Source: JBBQWZ01 sp038210135 (GTDB taxonomy: Bacteria; Acidobacteriota; Terriglobia; Bryobacterales; Bryobacteraceae). Taken from it: DNA of 64,000 bases. The DNA lies in contig JBBQWZ010000037.1 of assembly GCA_038210135.1 (NCBI GenBank), positions 1 to 64,000 of the forward strand. The letters run 5' to 3'. Of the stretch, positions 33,355 to 42,097 are shown one piece after another. A model generated the notes under the pieces. It was given only the letters and a program-made list of their open reading frames with translations. It made no database searches and was not told the origin of the DNA. The first letter of the stretch is position 1. Each line of letters starts with the position of its first letter. Made by a program: the position numbers and the translations under genes.

Positions 33355-35994
33355 ATGAGCGAAGAGCGGAATCCCATGGAAGACCAGGAAATAATCGACG
33401 AATTCTTGATTGAGAGTAACGAAAACCTGGGCCGTCTCGACCAGGAGATGGTGGAACTGGAACGTCGGCCCCACGACGCCGAATTGCTGGCTAGCGTGTT
33501 CCGGACGTTTCACACCGTCAAGGGGACGTGCGGCTTTCTGGGCTACGGCAAGCTGGAGCGGGTGTCTCACGAGGCCGAGAACGTGCTGTCGCAATTGCGG
33601 TCCGGGTCTCTGCAACTGACCTCCGATCTGGCATCCCTGATCCTGCAGGCGATGGACGTCCTGCGGCGCCACCTGACGGCGATTGAGGCCAGCGGCCAGG
33701 AAGCCGTTGAGGATTCGAGCGACCTGTGCCGGAGGCTGGAGGAAGCGGCCCGCGGCGACGCGAGCGCGGCGGCGCGAGTGCCGGAAGCGGAAGTCGCCAT
33801 ACAGAAGACGGGCGCGGCGGTGCCGGCGCCGGCGCCCGAAGCGGAAGTTGCCGCGCAGAAGGCGGGCGTGGCGGACTCGGCCATCCGGGTGGACGTGCAC
33901 CTGCTCGACAAGCTCATGAACCTGGTGGGAGAACTGGTCCTGGCGCGAAACCAGATCCTCCAGTTCAGCGCACAGCCGGAAGGCGCCGCGCTGGGCGCCA
34001 CCTCGCAACGGCTCAACCTGATCACCTCCGAGTTGCAGGAAGGGGTCATGAAGACCCGCATGCAACCCATCGGCGTGGTCTGGAACAAACTGCCGCGATT
34101 GGTGCGCGACGTCGCCACGGCCTGCGGCAAGCAGATCGCTCTCGAGATGGAGGGCGCCGAAACGGAGATGGACAAGACCATCATCGAGGCCATCAAGGAC
34201 CCGTTGACCCACATCGTTCGCAACTGCGGCGACCACGGCATCGAGCGGCCCGATGTCCGGATGGGGCGCGGCAAGCCGGCACAGGGCCGGATCTGTCTCC
34301 GCGCCTTCCATGAGGGCGGGCAGGTCATCATCGAGATCGGCGACGACGGCGGCGGCGTGGACACCGCGAAGGTCAGGTCCAAGGCCGTGCAAAACGGTTT
34401 GATTCGCCCCGATCAGGCGGAACTGATGGGGGAGCGGGAGGCGTTGAACCTGCTGTTCCTGCCGGGCTTTTCGACCGCCGAGAAGGTGACCAACGTCTCG
34501 GGGCGCGGCGTGGGCATGGACGTGGTTCGGACCAACATCGAGAAAATCGGCGGGACCGTCGACCTGTCGAGCCATCTGGGCGAGGGCACCACGGTCAAAC
34601 TGAAAATCCCGCTGACGCTGGCCATCATCCCCGGTCTGGTCGTCACCCTGGGTGACCAACGTAGTGCGCCGCGGAACAGCAAGGCCGGTGTGGGCGGGGA
34701 GCAGTTCGTGATCCCGCAGGTGAGCCTGGTGGAACTGGTTCGGCTGGACGCCGAGGCCGCGCTGCGATCGATCGAGCGCATCCGCGACACCTCCGTTTAC
34801 CGGTTGCGGGGCGACCTGTTACCCATCGTCTATCTGCGCGAGGTCCTGGGCATGGCGGGCTGCGGCTCGCCCTCGGGCGTGGTCAACATCGCCGTTTTGC
34901 AGGCCGAGGACCGCCAGTTCGGGCTGGTGGTGGACGGCGTCAAGGACACGCAGGAGATTGTGGTCAAGCCGCTCGGTAAACACCTCAAGGGTTTGAGCTG
35001 TTACGCCGGGGCGACCATCATGGGAGACGGCCGGGTGGCGCTGATACTCGACGTGCTCGGGATCGCGCAGAAGTGCGGCGAAGTCGCCGGCGGCCGGGAA
35101 CGCACGCGCGAGGAGGCGGTGACCAGGCGGGAGAACGCCGCCGACAGTCGGCAGACCTTCCTGCTGTTCCGCGCCGGCCCGTTCAAGCGTCTGGCGGTCC
35201 CGTTGTCGCTGGTGGCGCGCCTCGAGGAGTTTCCACTTTCCCGGGTAGAGCGCGCCGGCAACCGCCTGGTGGTCCAGTACCGCGGACGCATCCTGCCGCT
35301 GGCGCCGTTAGCGCCGATTCTGGAGCCAGGCTGCGAGGATACCGCCGGAAGCCAGGACCCGGTCCAGGCCATCGTTTTCGACGATGGCAACCGGCGGATT
35401 GGCCTGCTGGTGGATCAACTGGTGGATATTGTCGACGACACGGTGACCATCCGGCAGGCCAGCGGGCGCAAGGGGTTATTGGGTTCGGCGGTGATCGGCA
35501 AACGGGTAACGGACATGCTGGATCTCGATGCCGTGATTGCCGAGGCATCGGGCGAGCGCAGGCGGGAGGAGACGGAGGCGGCCAGCGGGGCCACCGTCAT
35601 GTTGGCCGACGGCTCGCCTTTTTCGCGCGGAATCCTGCGCGCCTCTCTCGAAATGGCCGGCTACCGCGTGGTGGAGGCATCCACTACGGCCGAGGCTCTC
35701 AACCAACTGGCGCGGGTCAAGGTGAGTGTGGTGCTTACCGCCCTGGACCTGCCCGGTGGCGGCGGCTGCCAGTTCCTTGAAAAGATGCGCAGTGAGCCGT
35801 CCCTGGCCGGAGTTCCCGCCCTGGCCCTGGCGGATTCCGCCGAGGAGGCCAGCCTGCAGGCCGCGCAGCCAGGCGCCTTCGAGAACTACCTGATCCGAGG
35901 GGACCGCGAAGCCATGTTGCGGTCCATCCACCGGCTGGCGAGCGTCCTCAACGCCCCTCCGGCAGCCCCGGAACTCGTTGGGGAGAGAGGTTAA
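33355..35994 (+). CDS. cheA: Hybrid histidine kinase CheA with two CheW-like domains and a degenerate receiver
   Basis: The product is 879 residues from ATG 33355 (ATG 33376 is also possible). The HPt domain has phospho-acceptor His53 (TFHTVKGTCGFLGY). A short Ala/Glu linker replaces P2. The dimerisation helix pair (about 175-240) is followed by the ATPase (HIVRNCGDHGIERP N-box; IEIGDDGGGVD; GRGVGMDVV) and a CheW-like P5 (about 430-575). A second CheW-like domain spans about 605-735. The C-terminal receiver (about 745-865) reads VVLTALDLPGGGG, so the position of the phospho-acceptor Asp is Ala796; the acidic pair is reduced to LADGS, and the conserved Lys block reads YLIRGD. The kinase looks active; the receiver cannot accept phosphate in the usual way and may act as a binding or sink-less regulatory module. 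Confidence 0.93.
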   Translation: MSEERNPMEDQEIIDEFLIESNENLGRLDQEMVELERRPHDAELLASVFRTFHTVKGTCGFLGYGKLERVSHEAENVLSQLRSGSLQLTSDLASLILQAMDVLRRHLTAIEASGQEAVEDSSDLCRRLEEAARGDASAAARVPEAEVAIQKTGAAVPAPAPEAEVAAQKAGVADSAIRVDVHLLDKLMNLVGELVLARNQILQFSAQPEGAALGATSQRLNLITSELQEGVMKTRMQPIGVVWNKLPRLVRDVATACGKQIALEMEGAETEMDKTIIEAIKDPLTHIVRNCGDHGIERPDVRMGRGKPAQGRICLRAFHEGGQVIIEIGDDGGGVDTAKVRSKAVQNGLIRPDQAELMGEREALNLLFLPGFSTAEKVTNVSGRGVGMDVVRTNIEKIGGTVDLSSHLGEGTTVKLKIPLTLAIIPGLVVTLGDQRSAPRNSKAGVGGEQFVIPQVSLVELVRLDAEAALRSIERIRDTSVYRLRGDLLPIVYLREVLGMAGCGSPSGVVNIAVLQAEDRQFGLVVDGVKDTQEIVVKPLGKHLKGLSCYAGATIMGDGRVALILDVLGIAQKCGEVAGGRERTREEAVTRRENAADSRQTFLLFRAGPFKRLAVPLSLVARLEEFPLSRVERAGNRLVVQYRGRILPLAPLAPILEPGCEDTAGSQDPVQAIVFDDGNRRIGLLVDQLVDIVDDTVTIRQASGRKGLLGSAVIGKRVTDMLDLDAVIAEASGERRREETEAASGATVMLADGSPFSRGILRASLEMAGYRVVEASTTAEALNQLARVKVSVVLTALDLPGGGGCQFLEKMRSEPSLAGVPALALADSAEEASLQAAQPGAFENYLIRGDREAMLRSIHRLASVLNAPPAAPELVGERG

Positions 35995-36501
35995 ATGAAT
36001 CCGATGACGACAGCTACAGGAACCGCGCCGTCGCCGCAGACCGCGGACCAGACGCTCAGCAGGCAGTATTCCACCTTTGATGTCGCCGGGCTCTATTTCG
36101 GGATCGATGTGCTGCAGGTACAGGAAGTGCTGCGCTACCAGGCGATGACCCCGGTGCCGCTGGCCCCCGCGGTGATCGAGGGGCTCATCAATCTGCGCGG
36201 GCAGATCGTTACGGCGGTGGATGTGCGCCGCCGGCTGGGTCTACCGCCGCGGGCTGGCGGGGAAACCGCGATGAACGTCGTCGTCCGCACCGAAGATGGC
36301 GCCGTCAGCCTGCTGGTGGACGAGATCGGCGACGTCGTCGAGGTGGAAGCCTCTTCCCTCGAACGCCCGCCCGAAAACCTGGATCCGGCGATCCGCGACC
36401 TGGTGTTGGGCATTCACAAGCTCAAAAACAGACTGCTGCTGGTGCTCGACACCGCCCAGACGTTGAACCTGGACACGGGCAAGGGGCCGCCCTCCCGGTA
36501 A
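35995..36501 (+). CDS. cheW: Chemotaxis coupling protein CheW
   Basis: The product is 168 residues starting directly after the cheA stop. It is a single CheW SH3-like fold: YSTFDVAGLYFGIDVLQVQE, VIEGLINLRGQIVTAVDVRR and LLVDEIGDVVEVE. It links the receptor to the kinase in the membrane array. A Ser/Thr/Gln-rich leader of about 25 residues precedes the domain; a second ATG at 36004 is in frame. Order and spacing indicate one operon with cheA. Confidence 0.93.
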   Translation: MNPMTTATGTAPSPQTADQTLSRQYSTFDVAGLYFGIDVLQVQEVLRYQAMTPVPLAPAVIEGLINLRGQIVTAVDVRRRLGLPPRAGGETAMNVVVRTEDGAVSLLVDEIGDVVEVEASSLERPPENLDPAIRDLVLGIHKLKNRLLLVLDTAQTLNLDTGKGPPSR

Positions 36502-36519
36502 CGGGGCCGGACCATCCTC

Positions 36520-37140
36520 ATGGCTTTCACTTTCTTCTTCCGTGATTCGCAGGTGCTCGAACTGGCCCTTGACCACGTGGTGCCGGAGCTGGCCGGGCGC
36601 AGCCGACCCAGGATCTGGGACGCGGGCTGCGCCATGGGACCGGAAGTGTACACGCTGGCCATTATGCTGGCCGGACGTCTCGGGCAGTTCGCTTTCCGCA
36701 ACCTGCGCATCGATGCCACCGACCTCGACGAGACGGGCCAGTTCGAGGACATCGTCCGGCAGGGAATCTACCCCGAAGGGGAGCTGAAACGGATGCCCGC
36801 CGGGATTCTGGAGCAGTACTTTGAACCGGCTGATACGCCAGACTCCTACCGCCTCGCCGACCGCGTTCGGGCCAGCGTGCGGTTTCAGCGGCACGATCTT
36901 CTCTCACTCCGGGAAATCGACTGCGGCTTCAGCATGGTGGTGTGCAAGAACGTGCTGCTGCACTTTTCCCACGCCCAGCGGGTGGAAGTGATCAGGATGT
37001 TCCACCGCTCGCTCGGGACGGGCGGCTATTTTGCCACCGAGCATACCCAGAAACTGCCCGCCGAAGTCGCTTCCTTGTTCGAACAGGTGGTTCCCCACGC
37101 GCAACTGTTCCGCAAGCTGGAGGTGGATGCGTGCGCGTGA
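36520..37140 (+). CDS. CheR-like methyltransferase lacking the N-terminal helical domain
   Basis: The product is 206 residues. It aligns with the catalytic half of CheR: RIWDAGCAMGPEVYTLAIML is SAM motif I, LRIDATDLDE holds the acidic ribose ligand, and VVCKNVLLHFSH matches the CRNVxIYF block of the full-length CheR at 43198. The N-terminal all-helical domain that positions receptors is absent, so it is about 80 residues shorter than that paralogue. Either it methylates a different partner or acts with another docking protein. The final 10 bases overlap the next gene. Upstream SD is weak. Confidence 0.78.
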   Translation: MAFTFFFRDSQVLELALDHVVPELAGRSRPRIWDAGCAMGPEVYTLAIMLAGRLGQFAFRNLRIDATDLDETGQFEDIVRQGIYPEGELKRMPAGILEQYFEPADTPDSYRLADRVRASVRFQRHDLLSLREIDCGFSMVVCKNVLLHFSHAQRVEVIRMFHRSLGTGGYFATEHTQKLPAEVASLFEQVVPHAQLFRKLEVDACA

Positions 37141-37763
37141 TCATGCTCGAAAACTCCGGGCTGATTTACACCTCGAACGTGTACCTGGTGCTGGGGAATT
37201 GGAGTGCCCTTGGCGACGTGAACACGCTGATCGACACCGGCCGCGACCCGGCCGTGCTCGACGCACTCGCGCACGCGCCCACCGGCGTCGGCAAGCGCGC
37301 CGTCGAACAGGTTGTCTTGACCCATGGCCACTACGATCACGTCGAACTGGTCCCGGTCCTCCGGGAGCGGTTCCATCCCACGGTCGCCGGCTTCCGGGGC
37401 TCGGTGGAAGGGCTGGACCGGGTGTTGGAGGATGGCGACGAATTCAGGGCCGGCGATGAAACCTTCGAAGTGCTGCACACCCCCGGCCACTCAAGCGATT
37501 CCATTTGTCTGTATTGCCGGCGGGAAGGGGCGCTATTTGCGGGAGACGCCCCCCTGCTGATCCATTCCGGCGACGGTACCTATGAAGACGATTTTGCCGC
37601 CGCGCTCGAGAAGATCTGCGCCCGGGATGTCCGGACCATCTACTTCGGGCACGGCGCGCCGCTCACGGCGGACTGCAACCACCGCCTGCGCCGGTCACTC
37701 GAAATTGTAACCAACGGCCAACCGCCCAGGCGGGAAGCTCATCAGGAGAAAAGTGTCTTATGA
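37131..37763 (+). CDS. Metallo-beta-lactamase-fold hydrolase in the chemosensory operon
   Basis: The product is 210 residues from GTG 37131 (GGAGG 7 bases upstream); ATG 37143 is the alternative. The metal-binding motif THGHYDHVE gives His65, His67, Asp69 and His70; later ligands are in TPGHSSDSICLY, FAGDAPLL and YFGHGAP. This is a glyoxalase-II-like dinuclear hydrolase fold without a flavodoxin or other extra domain. Its stop overlaps the receptor start (ATGA), tying its translation to the receptor. MBL-fold proteins are not standard chemotaxis components. It could make or destroy the ligand, or act as a sensor subunit. Confidence 0.85.
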   Translation: MRVIMLENSGLIYTSNVYLVLGNWSALGDVNTLIDTGRDPAVLDALAHAPTGVGKRAVEQVVLTHGHYDHVELVPVLRERFHPTVAGFRGSVEGLDRVLEDGDEFRAGDETFEVLHTPGHSSDSICLYCRREGALFAGDAPLLIHSGDGTYEDDFAAALEKICARDVRTIYFGHGAPLTADCNHRLRRSLEIVTNGQPPRREAHQEKSVL

Positions 37764-40700
37764 AATGGTTTTCCGATTTGAAAATTGGTACCAAGCTGCT
37801 GGGCGGTTTCGCCCTGGTGGCGGTGATCGCGGGGCTCATCGGTTGGGTTGGGCTCTCCGGCATGAGCGACATGAGTAAGCGCTCGGCTTCACTGTACGCC
37901 GACCAGTTGGTCCCCGTCCGGGACTTGGGATACGCCAATGCGGCGCTGTTGATTGCGCGCACCGACACGCGCGTACTGTTCACTACTGCAAGCGCGGACA
38001 AGCGCCGGGAAATCGTGGGCAGAGTCGAAGCGGAATCCAAGAAGGTGGACGACTACGTCGCTTCTTACAGCAAGACAGTGCTGACGAAAGAGGAGCAGGA
38101 GACGCTTCCCAAATTCCTGGCCTCCTGGGAGCAGTACAAGAAGCTGCGCGCCCAGGTCCTCTCCCTGTCGCTCAGCGGACAGACCGCCAAGGCGATTGAA
38201 GTCGCTGATGGCGAGGCCCTGATCAGTTCAGTCGCCGAGGCACGCAAGACTTTGCGTGCGCTGATCGACATCAACGTCCGCCTCGCGGACGAGAATAATA
38301 AGGCCAACGCAGCCGCCGCGGTCTCCGCCCGGAACCTGATCCTGATTTTCCTCGGCGTCGGTGTCCTGGCGGCCGTCGGATTGGGGCTGCTGCTGGCGCG
38401 CATCGTCGGTAACCCGGTGCGGGCCATGCAGGCCGCCGCCGAGAAACTGGCGACGGGCGACGTCAACGTGAGCATCGAGCTCGAAAGCAAAGACGAATTG
38501 GGAGCTCTGGCCAAGGCCTTCCGCGCCATGGTGGAGGTAACCAGAGACCGTGCCGCGCTGGCGCAGAAAATCGCCGCCGGCGACGTGACCGCGGACGTGA
38601 AAATCCATTCCGAGCAGGATGTGCTGGGCCAGAGTTTCACGAAGGTAGTGGAAACCCTGCGCAAGCTGATCGCCGAAACCGAGATGTTGGCCAAGGCGGC
38701 GGTGGAAGGGAAACTCGCCACCCGCGGCAACGCGGAGCAGTTCCAGGGCGGCTATAAACAGATAGTCACCGGCGTCAACCAAACGCTCGACGCCGTGATC
38801 GGGCCGTTGAACGTGGCGGCCGAGTACGTGGACCGCATCTCGAAGGGCGACATTCCGCCCAAGATCAGCGACAAGTACAACGGCGATTTCAATGAGATCA
38901 AGAACAATCTGAATGGCTGCATCGACAGCGTCAACGCGCTGGTAGCCGACGCCGGCGTGCTGGTGAAAGCGGCGGTCGAAGGCAAACTGGCCACCCGCGC
39001 CGATGCGTCGAGGCATCAGGGCGACTTCCGCAAGATCGTCGAAGGCGTCAACCAAACGCTCGACGCGGTCATCGGGCCGTTAAATGTGGCGGCCGAGTAC
39101 GTGGACCGCATCTCGAAGGGCGATATTCCGCCTAAGATCAGCGATAAGTACAACGGCGATTTCAACGAGATCAAAAACAACCTGAACGGCTGCATCGACA
39201 GCGTCAATTCACTGGTGGCGGACACCAACCTGCTGGTGAAAGCGGCCGCGGAAGGCAAGTTGGCCACCCGCGCCGATGCGACCAAACATCAGGGCGACTT
39301 CCGCAAGATCGTCGATGGCGTCAACAACACTCTGGACGCCATCCTGTTGCCGATCGGCGAAGGCAACCGCGTTCTAGCGCAGATCTCGGCGGGCAAGATC
39401 GACGAATTGATCACGCAGACCTACAGCGGCGACCACGAAAAGATGAAGCAGGCGGTCAACAACCTGGCCGTGGTGCTGCAAGGCCTGCAGAAGGAATTCG
39501 CGCGGCTTACGGATGCCTCCCGCGAGGGGCAACTCTCGGAACGCGGTAAACCAGATCAGTTTGTTGGGGCCTACGCGGGTATCGTGAAGGGCGTCAACGA
39601 AATGCTGGATGCCATCCTGTTGCCCATCGGCGAAGGCAACCGCATTCTGGCGCAGGTCTCCACCGGCAGGATCGACGAACTGATCGCCCAAACCTACAAG
39701 GGCGACCACGAAAAGATGAAGCAGGCCGTGAACAACGTTGCCGCGGCGCTACAGAACATGGCGAAGGACGTCAACCTGCTGGTGAAAGCGGCGGTCGAAG
39801 GCAAACTGGCCACCCGCGCCGACGCGACCAAGCATCAGGGCGAATTCCGCAAGATCGTGGAGGGCGTCAACGGCACGCTGGACGCGGTAATCGGACCGCT
39901 GAACGTGTCCGCCGAGTACGTGGACCGCATCAGCAAGGGCGACATCCCGCCGAAGATTACCGACGCGTATAACGGCGACTTCAATGAAATCAAGAACCAC
40001 CTGAACGCCTGCATCGACGGGCTTGGGGGTCTGGTGGAGGCGAATGCCGTTCTACAGAGGATGGCGGTCAACGACTACTCCACAACCGTTAAGGGAATCT
40101 ATTCGGGCATCTTTTCGAACGTCGCGGATGCGGTCAATACCACGCACACCAGACTCACGCATGTGGTCAGAACCGTCACGAAGGTCTCGCAAGGAGACCT
40201 GGGGGACCTGCCGGAGTACAAGCAGGCGGGCAGCCGATCGGAACAGGACGAAATCGTGCCCGCCTTCATCCATTTGATGGAAAATCTGGGTGCGCTGACA
40301 AACGACGCCGGGGAACTGGTGAAAGCGGCGGTGGATGGTAAACTGGCCACCCGCGCCGACGCCACCAAGCACCAGGGCGAATACCGCAAAATCATCCAAG
40401 GCTTCAATGGCACGCTGGACGCCGTGATCGGGCCGCTGAACGTGGCGGCGGAGTACGTGGACCGCATCTCGAAAGGCGATATTCCGCCCAAGATTACCGA
40501 CAAGTACAACGGCGATTTCAACGAGATCAAGAACAATTTGAATGGTTGCATCGACAGCGTAAACGCGCTGGTGGCGGACACCAACCTGCTGGTGAAGGCG
40601 GCGGTGGAAGGCAAGTTGGCCACCCGCGCCGACGCGGCCAAGCATCAGGGCGACTTCCGCAAGATCGTGGAGGGCGTCAACCAGACCTTGGACGCGGTGC

Positions 40701-41641
40701 TCGAGCCGGTCAACGAGGCCGCCAAAGTCATCGAGCGCATATCCAGGAAGGACCTGACGGCGAAGGTTACCGGGCAGTACAAGGGGGATCACGCGAATTT
40801 TGCCGCCAACATCAACAAGATGAGCGACGATCTGCGCGTCAGCATGCAGTTGATTGGGCAGAACGCCTCGTCGCTAGCGGCCTCTTCCGAGGAACTCACC
40901 GCGATCAGCCAGCAGTTGGCCGGCAATGCCGAAGAGACGGCGACGCAAGCCAACGTGGTTTCGGCGGCCAGCGAGCAGGTTTCAAAGAACGTCTCGGTGG
41001 TGGCCTCGGGCAGCGAACAGATGCAGGCCTCGATCCGGGAGATCTCGAAGAGCGCCAACGAGGCGGCCCGGGTCGCCAAGAACGCCGTCGGAGTGGCGGA
41101 TAACACCAACGCCACCATCGTCAAGCTGGGCGACTCGAGCATCGAGATCGGCCAGGTGATCAAGGTGATCACTTCGATTGCGCAGCAGACCAACCTGCTG
41201 GCGCTCAACGCCACCATCGAGGCGGCGCGCGCCGGAGAAGCGGGCAAGGGCTTCGCGGTGGTAGCCAACGAGGTGAAGGAACTCGCCAAGGAAACCGCCA
41301 AGGCGACTGAGGAGATCAGCCAGAAGATCGAAGCGATCCAGGGCGACACCAAGGGCGCGGTGAAGGCGATCGGCGAGATCAGCGCGGTGATCAACCAGAT
41401 CAACGACATCTCCAACACCATTGCTTCGGCGGTGGAGGAGCAAACCGTGACGACCAATGAAATCGGCCGCAACGTGGCCGAAGCCGCCAAAGGCACCAAC
41501 GAGATTGCCAAGAACAATTCGGGGGTGGCCGAGGCAGCCAGAAGTACCACGGCCGGGACGGTGGACACGGAGAAGGCCGCCAGAGCTCTCAGTCAGATGG
41601 CGGCGCAACTGCAAACGCTGGTCGGCGAATTCACCGTTTGA
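37760..41641 (+). CDS. Poly-HAMP methyl-accepting chemotaxis protein
   Basis: The product is 1293 residues. TM1 (about 10-30) and TM2 (about 191-214) flank a periplasmic four-helix-bundle sensor of about 160 residues. After a canonical HAMP (NPVRAMQAAAEKLATGDVNV) comes an unusually long array of HAMP-type units to about residue 1020, including six copies starting KAAxxGKLATRxxA. The signalling domain follows, with the hairpin tip IAQQTNLLALNATIEAARAG followed by EAGKGFAVVANEVKELA and flanking methylation helices. No CheR-docking pentapeptide is seen at the C-terminus (LVGEFTV). It is the only receptor in the cluster. Stacked HAMP units are known to relay signals by alternating conformations; this array is at the long end. 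Confidence 0.93.
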   Translation: MKWFSDLKIGTKLLGGFALVAVIAGLIGWVGLSGMSDMSKRSASLYADQLVPVRDLGYANAALLIARTDTRVLFTTASADKRREIVGRVEAESKKVDDYVASYSKTVLTKEEQETLPKFLASWEQYKKLRAQVLSLSLSGQTAKAIEVADGEALISSVAEARKTLRALIDINVRLADENNKANAAAAVSARNLILIFLGVGVLAAVGLGLLLARIVGNPVRAMQAAAEKLATGDVNVSIELESKDELGALAKAFRAMVEVTRDRAALAQKIAAGDVTADVKIHSEQDVLGQSFTKVVETLRKLIAETEMLAKAAVEGKLATRGNAEQFQGGYKQIVTGVNQTLDAVIGPLNVAAEYVDRISKGDIPPKISDKYNGDFNEIKNNLNGCIDSVNALVADAGVLVKAAVEGKLATRADASRHQGDFRKIVEGVNQTLDAVIGPLNVAAEYVDRISKGDIPPKISDKYNGDFNEIKNNLNGCIDSVNSLVADTNLLVKAAAEGKLATRADATKHQGDFRKIVDGVNNTLDAILLPIGEGNRVLAQISAGKIDELITQTYSGDHEKMKQAVNNLAVVLQGLQKEFARLTDASREGQLSERGKPDQFVGAYAGIVKGVNEMLDAILLPIGEGNRILAQVSTGRIDELIAQTYKGDHEKMKQAVNNVAAALQNMAKDVNLLVKAAVEGKLATRADATKHQGEFRKIVEGVNGTLDAVIGPLNVSAEYVDRISKGDIPPKITDAYNGDFNEIKNHLNACIDGLGGLVEANAVLQRMAVNDYSTTVKGIYSGIFSNVADAVNTTHTRLTHVVRTVTKVSQGDLGDLPEYKQAGSRSEQDEIVPAFIHLMENLGALTNDAGELVKAAVDGKLATRADATKHQGEYRKIIQGFNGTLDAVIGPLNVAAEYVDRISKGDIPPKITDKYNGDFNEIKNNLNGCIDSVNALVADTNLLVKAAVEGKLATRADAAKHQGDFRKIVEGVNQTLDAVLEPVNEAAKVIERISRKDLTAKVTGQYKGDHANFAANINKMSDDLRVSMQLIGQNASSLAASSEELTAISQQLAGNAEETATQANVVSAASEQVSKNVSVVASGSEQMQASIREISKSANEAARVAKNAVGVADNTNATIVKLGDSSIEIGQVIKVITSIAQQTNLLALNATIEAARAGEAGKGFAVVANEVKELAKETAKATEEISQKIEAIQGDTKGAVKAIGEISAVINQINDISNTIASAVEEQTVTTNEIGRNVAEAAKGTNEIAKNNSGVAEAARSTTAGTVDTEKAARALSQMAAQLQTLVGEFTV
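38693..40870 (+). repeat. Tandem in-frame 273-bp repeats encoding HAMP pairs
   Basis: Six repeat starts were located at 38693, 38966, 39239, 39784, 40322 and 40595. The first three and the last two are exactly 273 bases (91 residues) apart; the others are separated by inserted HAMP units. Copies share long near-identical stretches at the DNA level, including third codon positions, for example gtggaccgcatc with its flanks around 38830, 39100, 39920 and 40460. This suggests recent duplication or gene conversion. Confidence 0.85.
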
Positions 41642-41716
41642 GGCGGGCGGCGGCGCGGCGAGCCACAGGGAAGGTCCGCCGCGCCGCCGGACGCTGACGA
41701 AAAGGACTCTGTATTC

Positions 41717-42097
41717 ATGAAGGCCATGGTGGTGGACGACTCGCGGGCCATCCGCATGATTCTGGACCGAACCTTGCGCGATCTTGGGTTCGAGGTTTCG
41801 CAGGCTGCGAGCGGCAACCAGGCGCTCAGCATGCTGCCCGCTCAGGGCGAGCAGCTATCGCTCATCCTGGTGGACTGGAACATGCCCGGCATCAGCGGCC
41901 TGGATTTCGTCCGCCAGGTGCGCTGCAATCCGGCCCTGGCGTCGGTTGCCCTGGTCATGGTCACCACCGAGACCGAGATCGAGCAAATGGTGACGGCTCT
42001 CGAGGCGGGGGCCAACGAGTACGTCATGAAACCGTTCACGAAAGAAATCATCGCGGACAAACTACGCCTGCTGGGTCTGGTGGAGCAGGCGGCATGA
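41717..42097 (+). CDS. cheY: Response regulator CheY
   Basis: The product is a 126-residue single receiver domain. The acidic pair is in AMVVDDSRAIR, the phospho-acceptor Asp in LILVDWNMPGISGLD, the Thr in MVTTETEI and the Lys in YVMKPFTKE, so all catalytic residues are present, unlike the receiver on CheA. It would carry the output of the kinase, but no flagellar switch or pilus motor gene is in the window to show the target. The stop overlaps the cheB start (ATGA). Confidence 0.93.
   Translation: MKAMVVDDSRAIRMILDRTLRDLGFEVSQAASGNQALSMLPAQGEQLSLILVDWNMPGISGLDFVRQVRCNPALASVALVMVTTETEIEQMVTALEAGANEYVMKPFTKEIIADKLRLLGLVEQAA

Noticed and set aside
38693..40870. Regular repeats as a CRISPR-like array
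   Set aside because: The repeats are 273 bp, in frame and encode HAMP units within a complete receptor gene.
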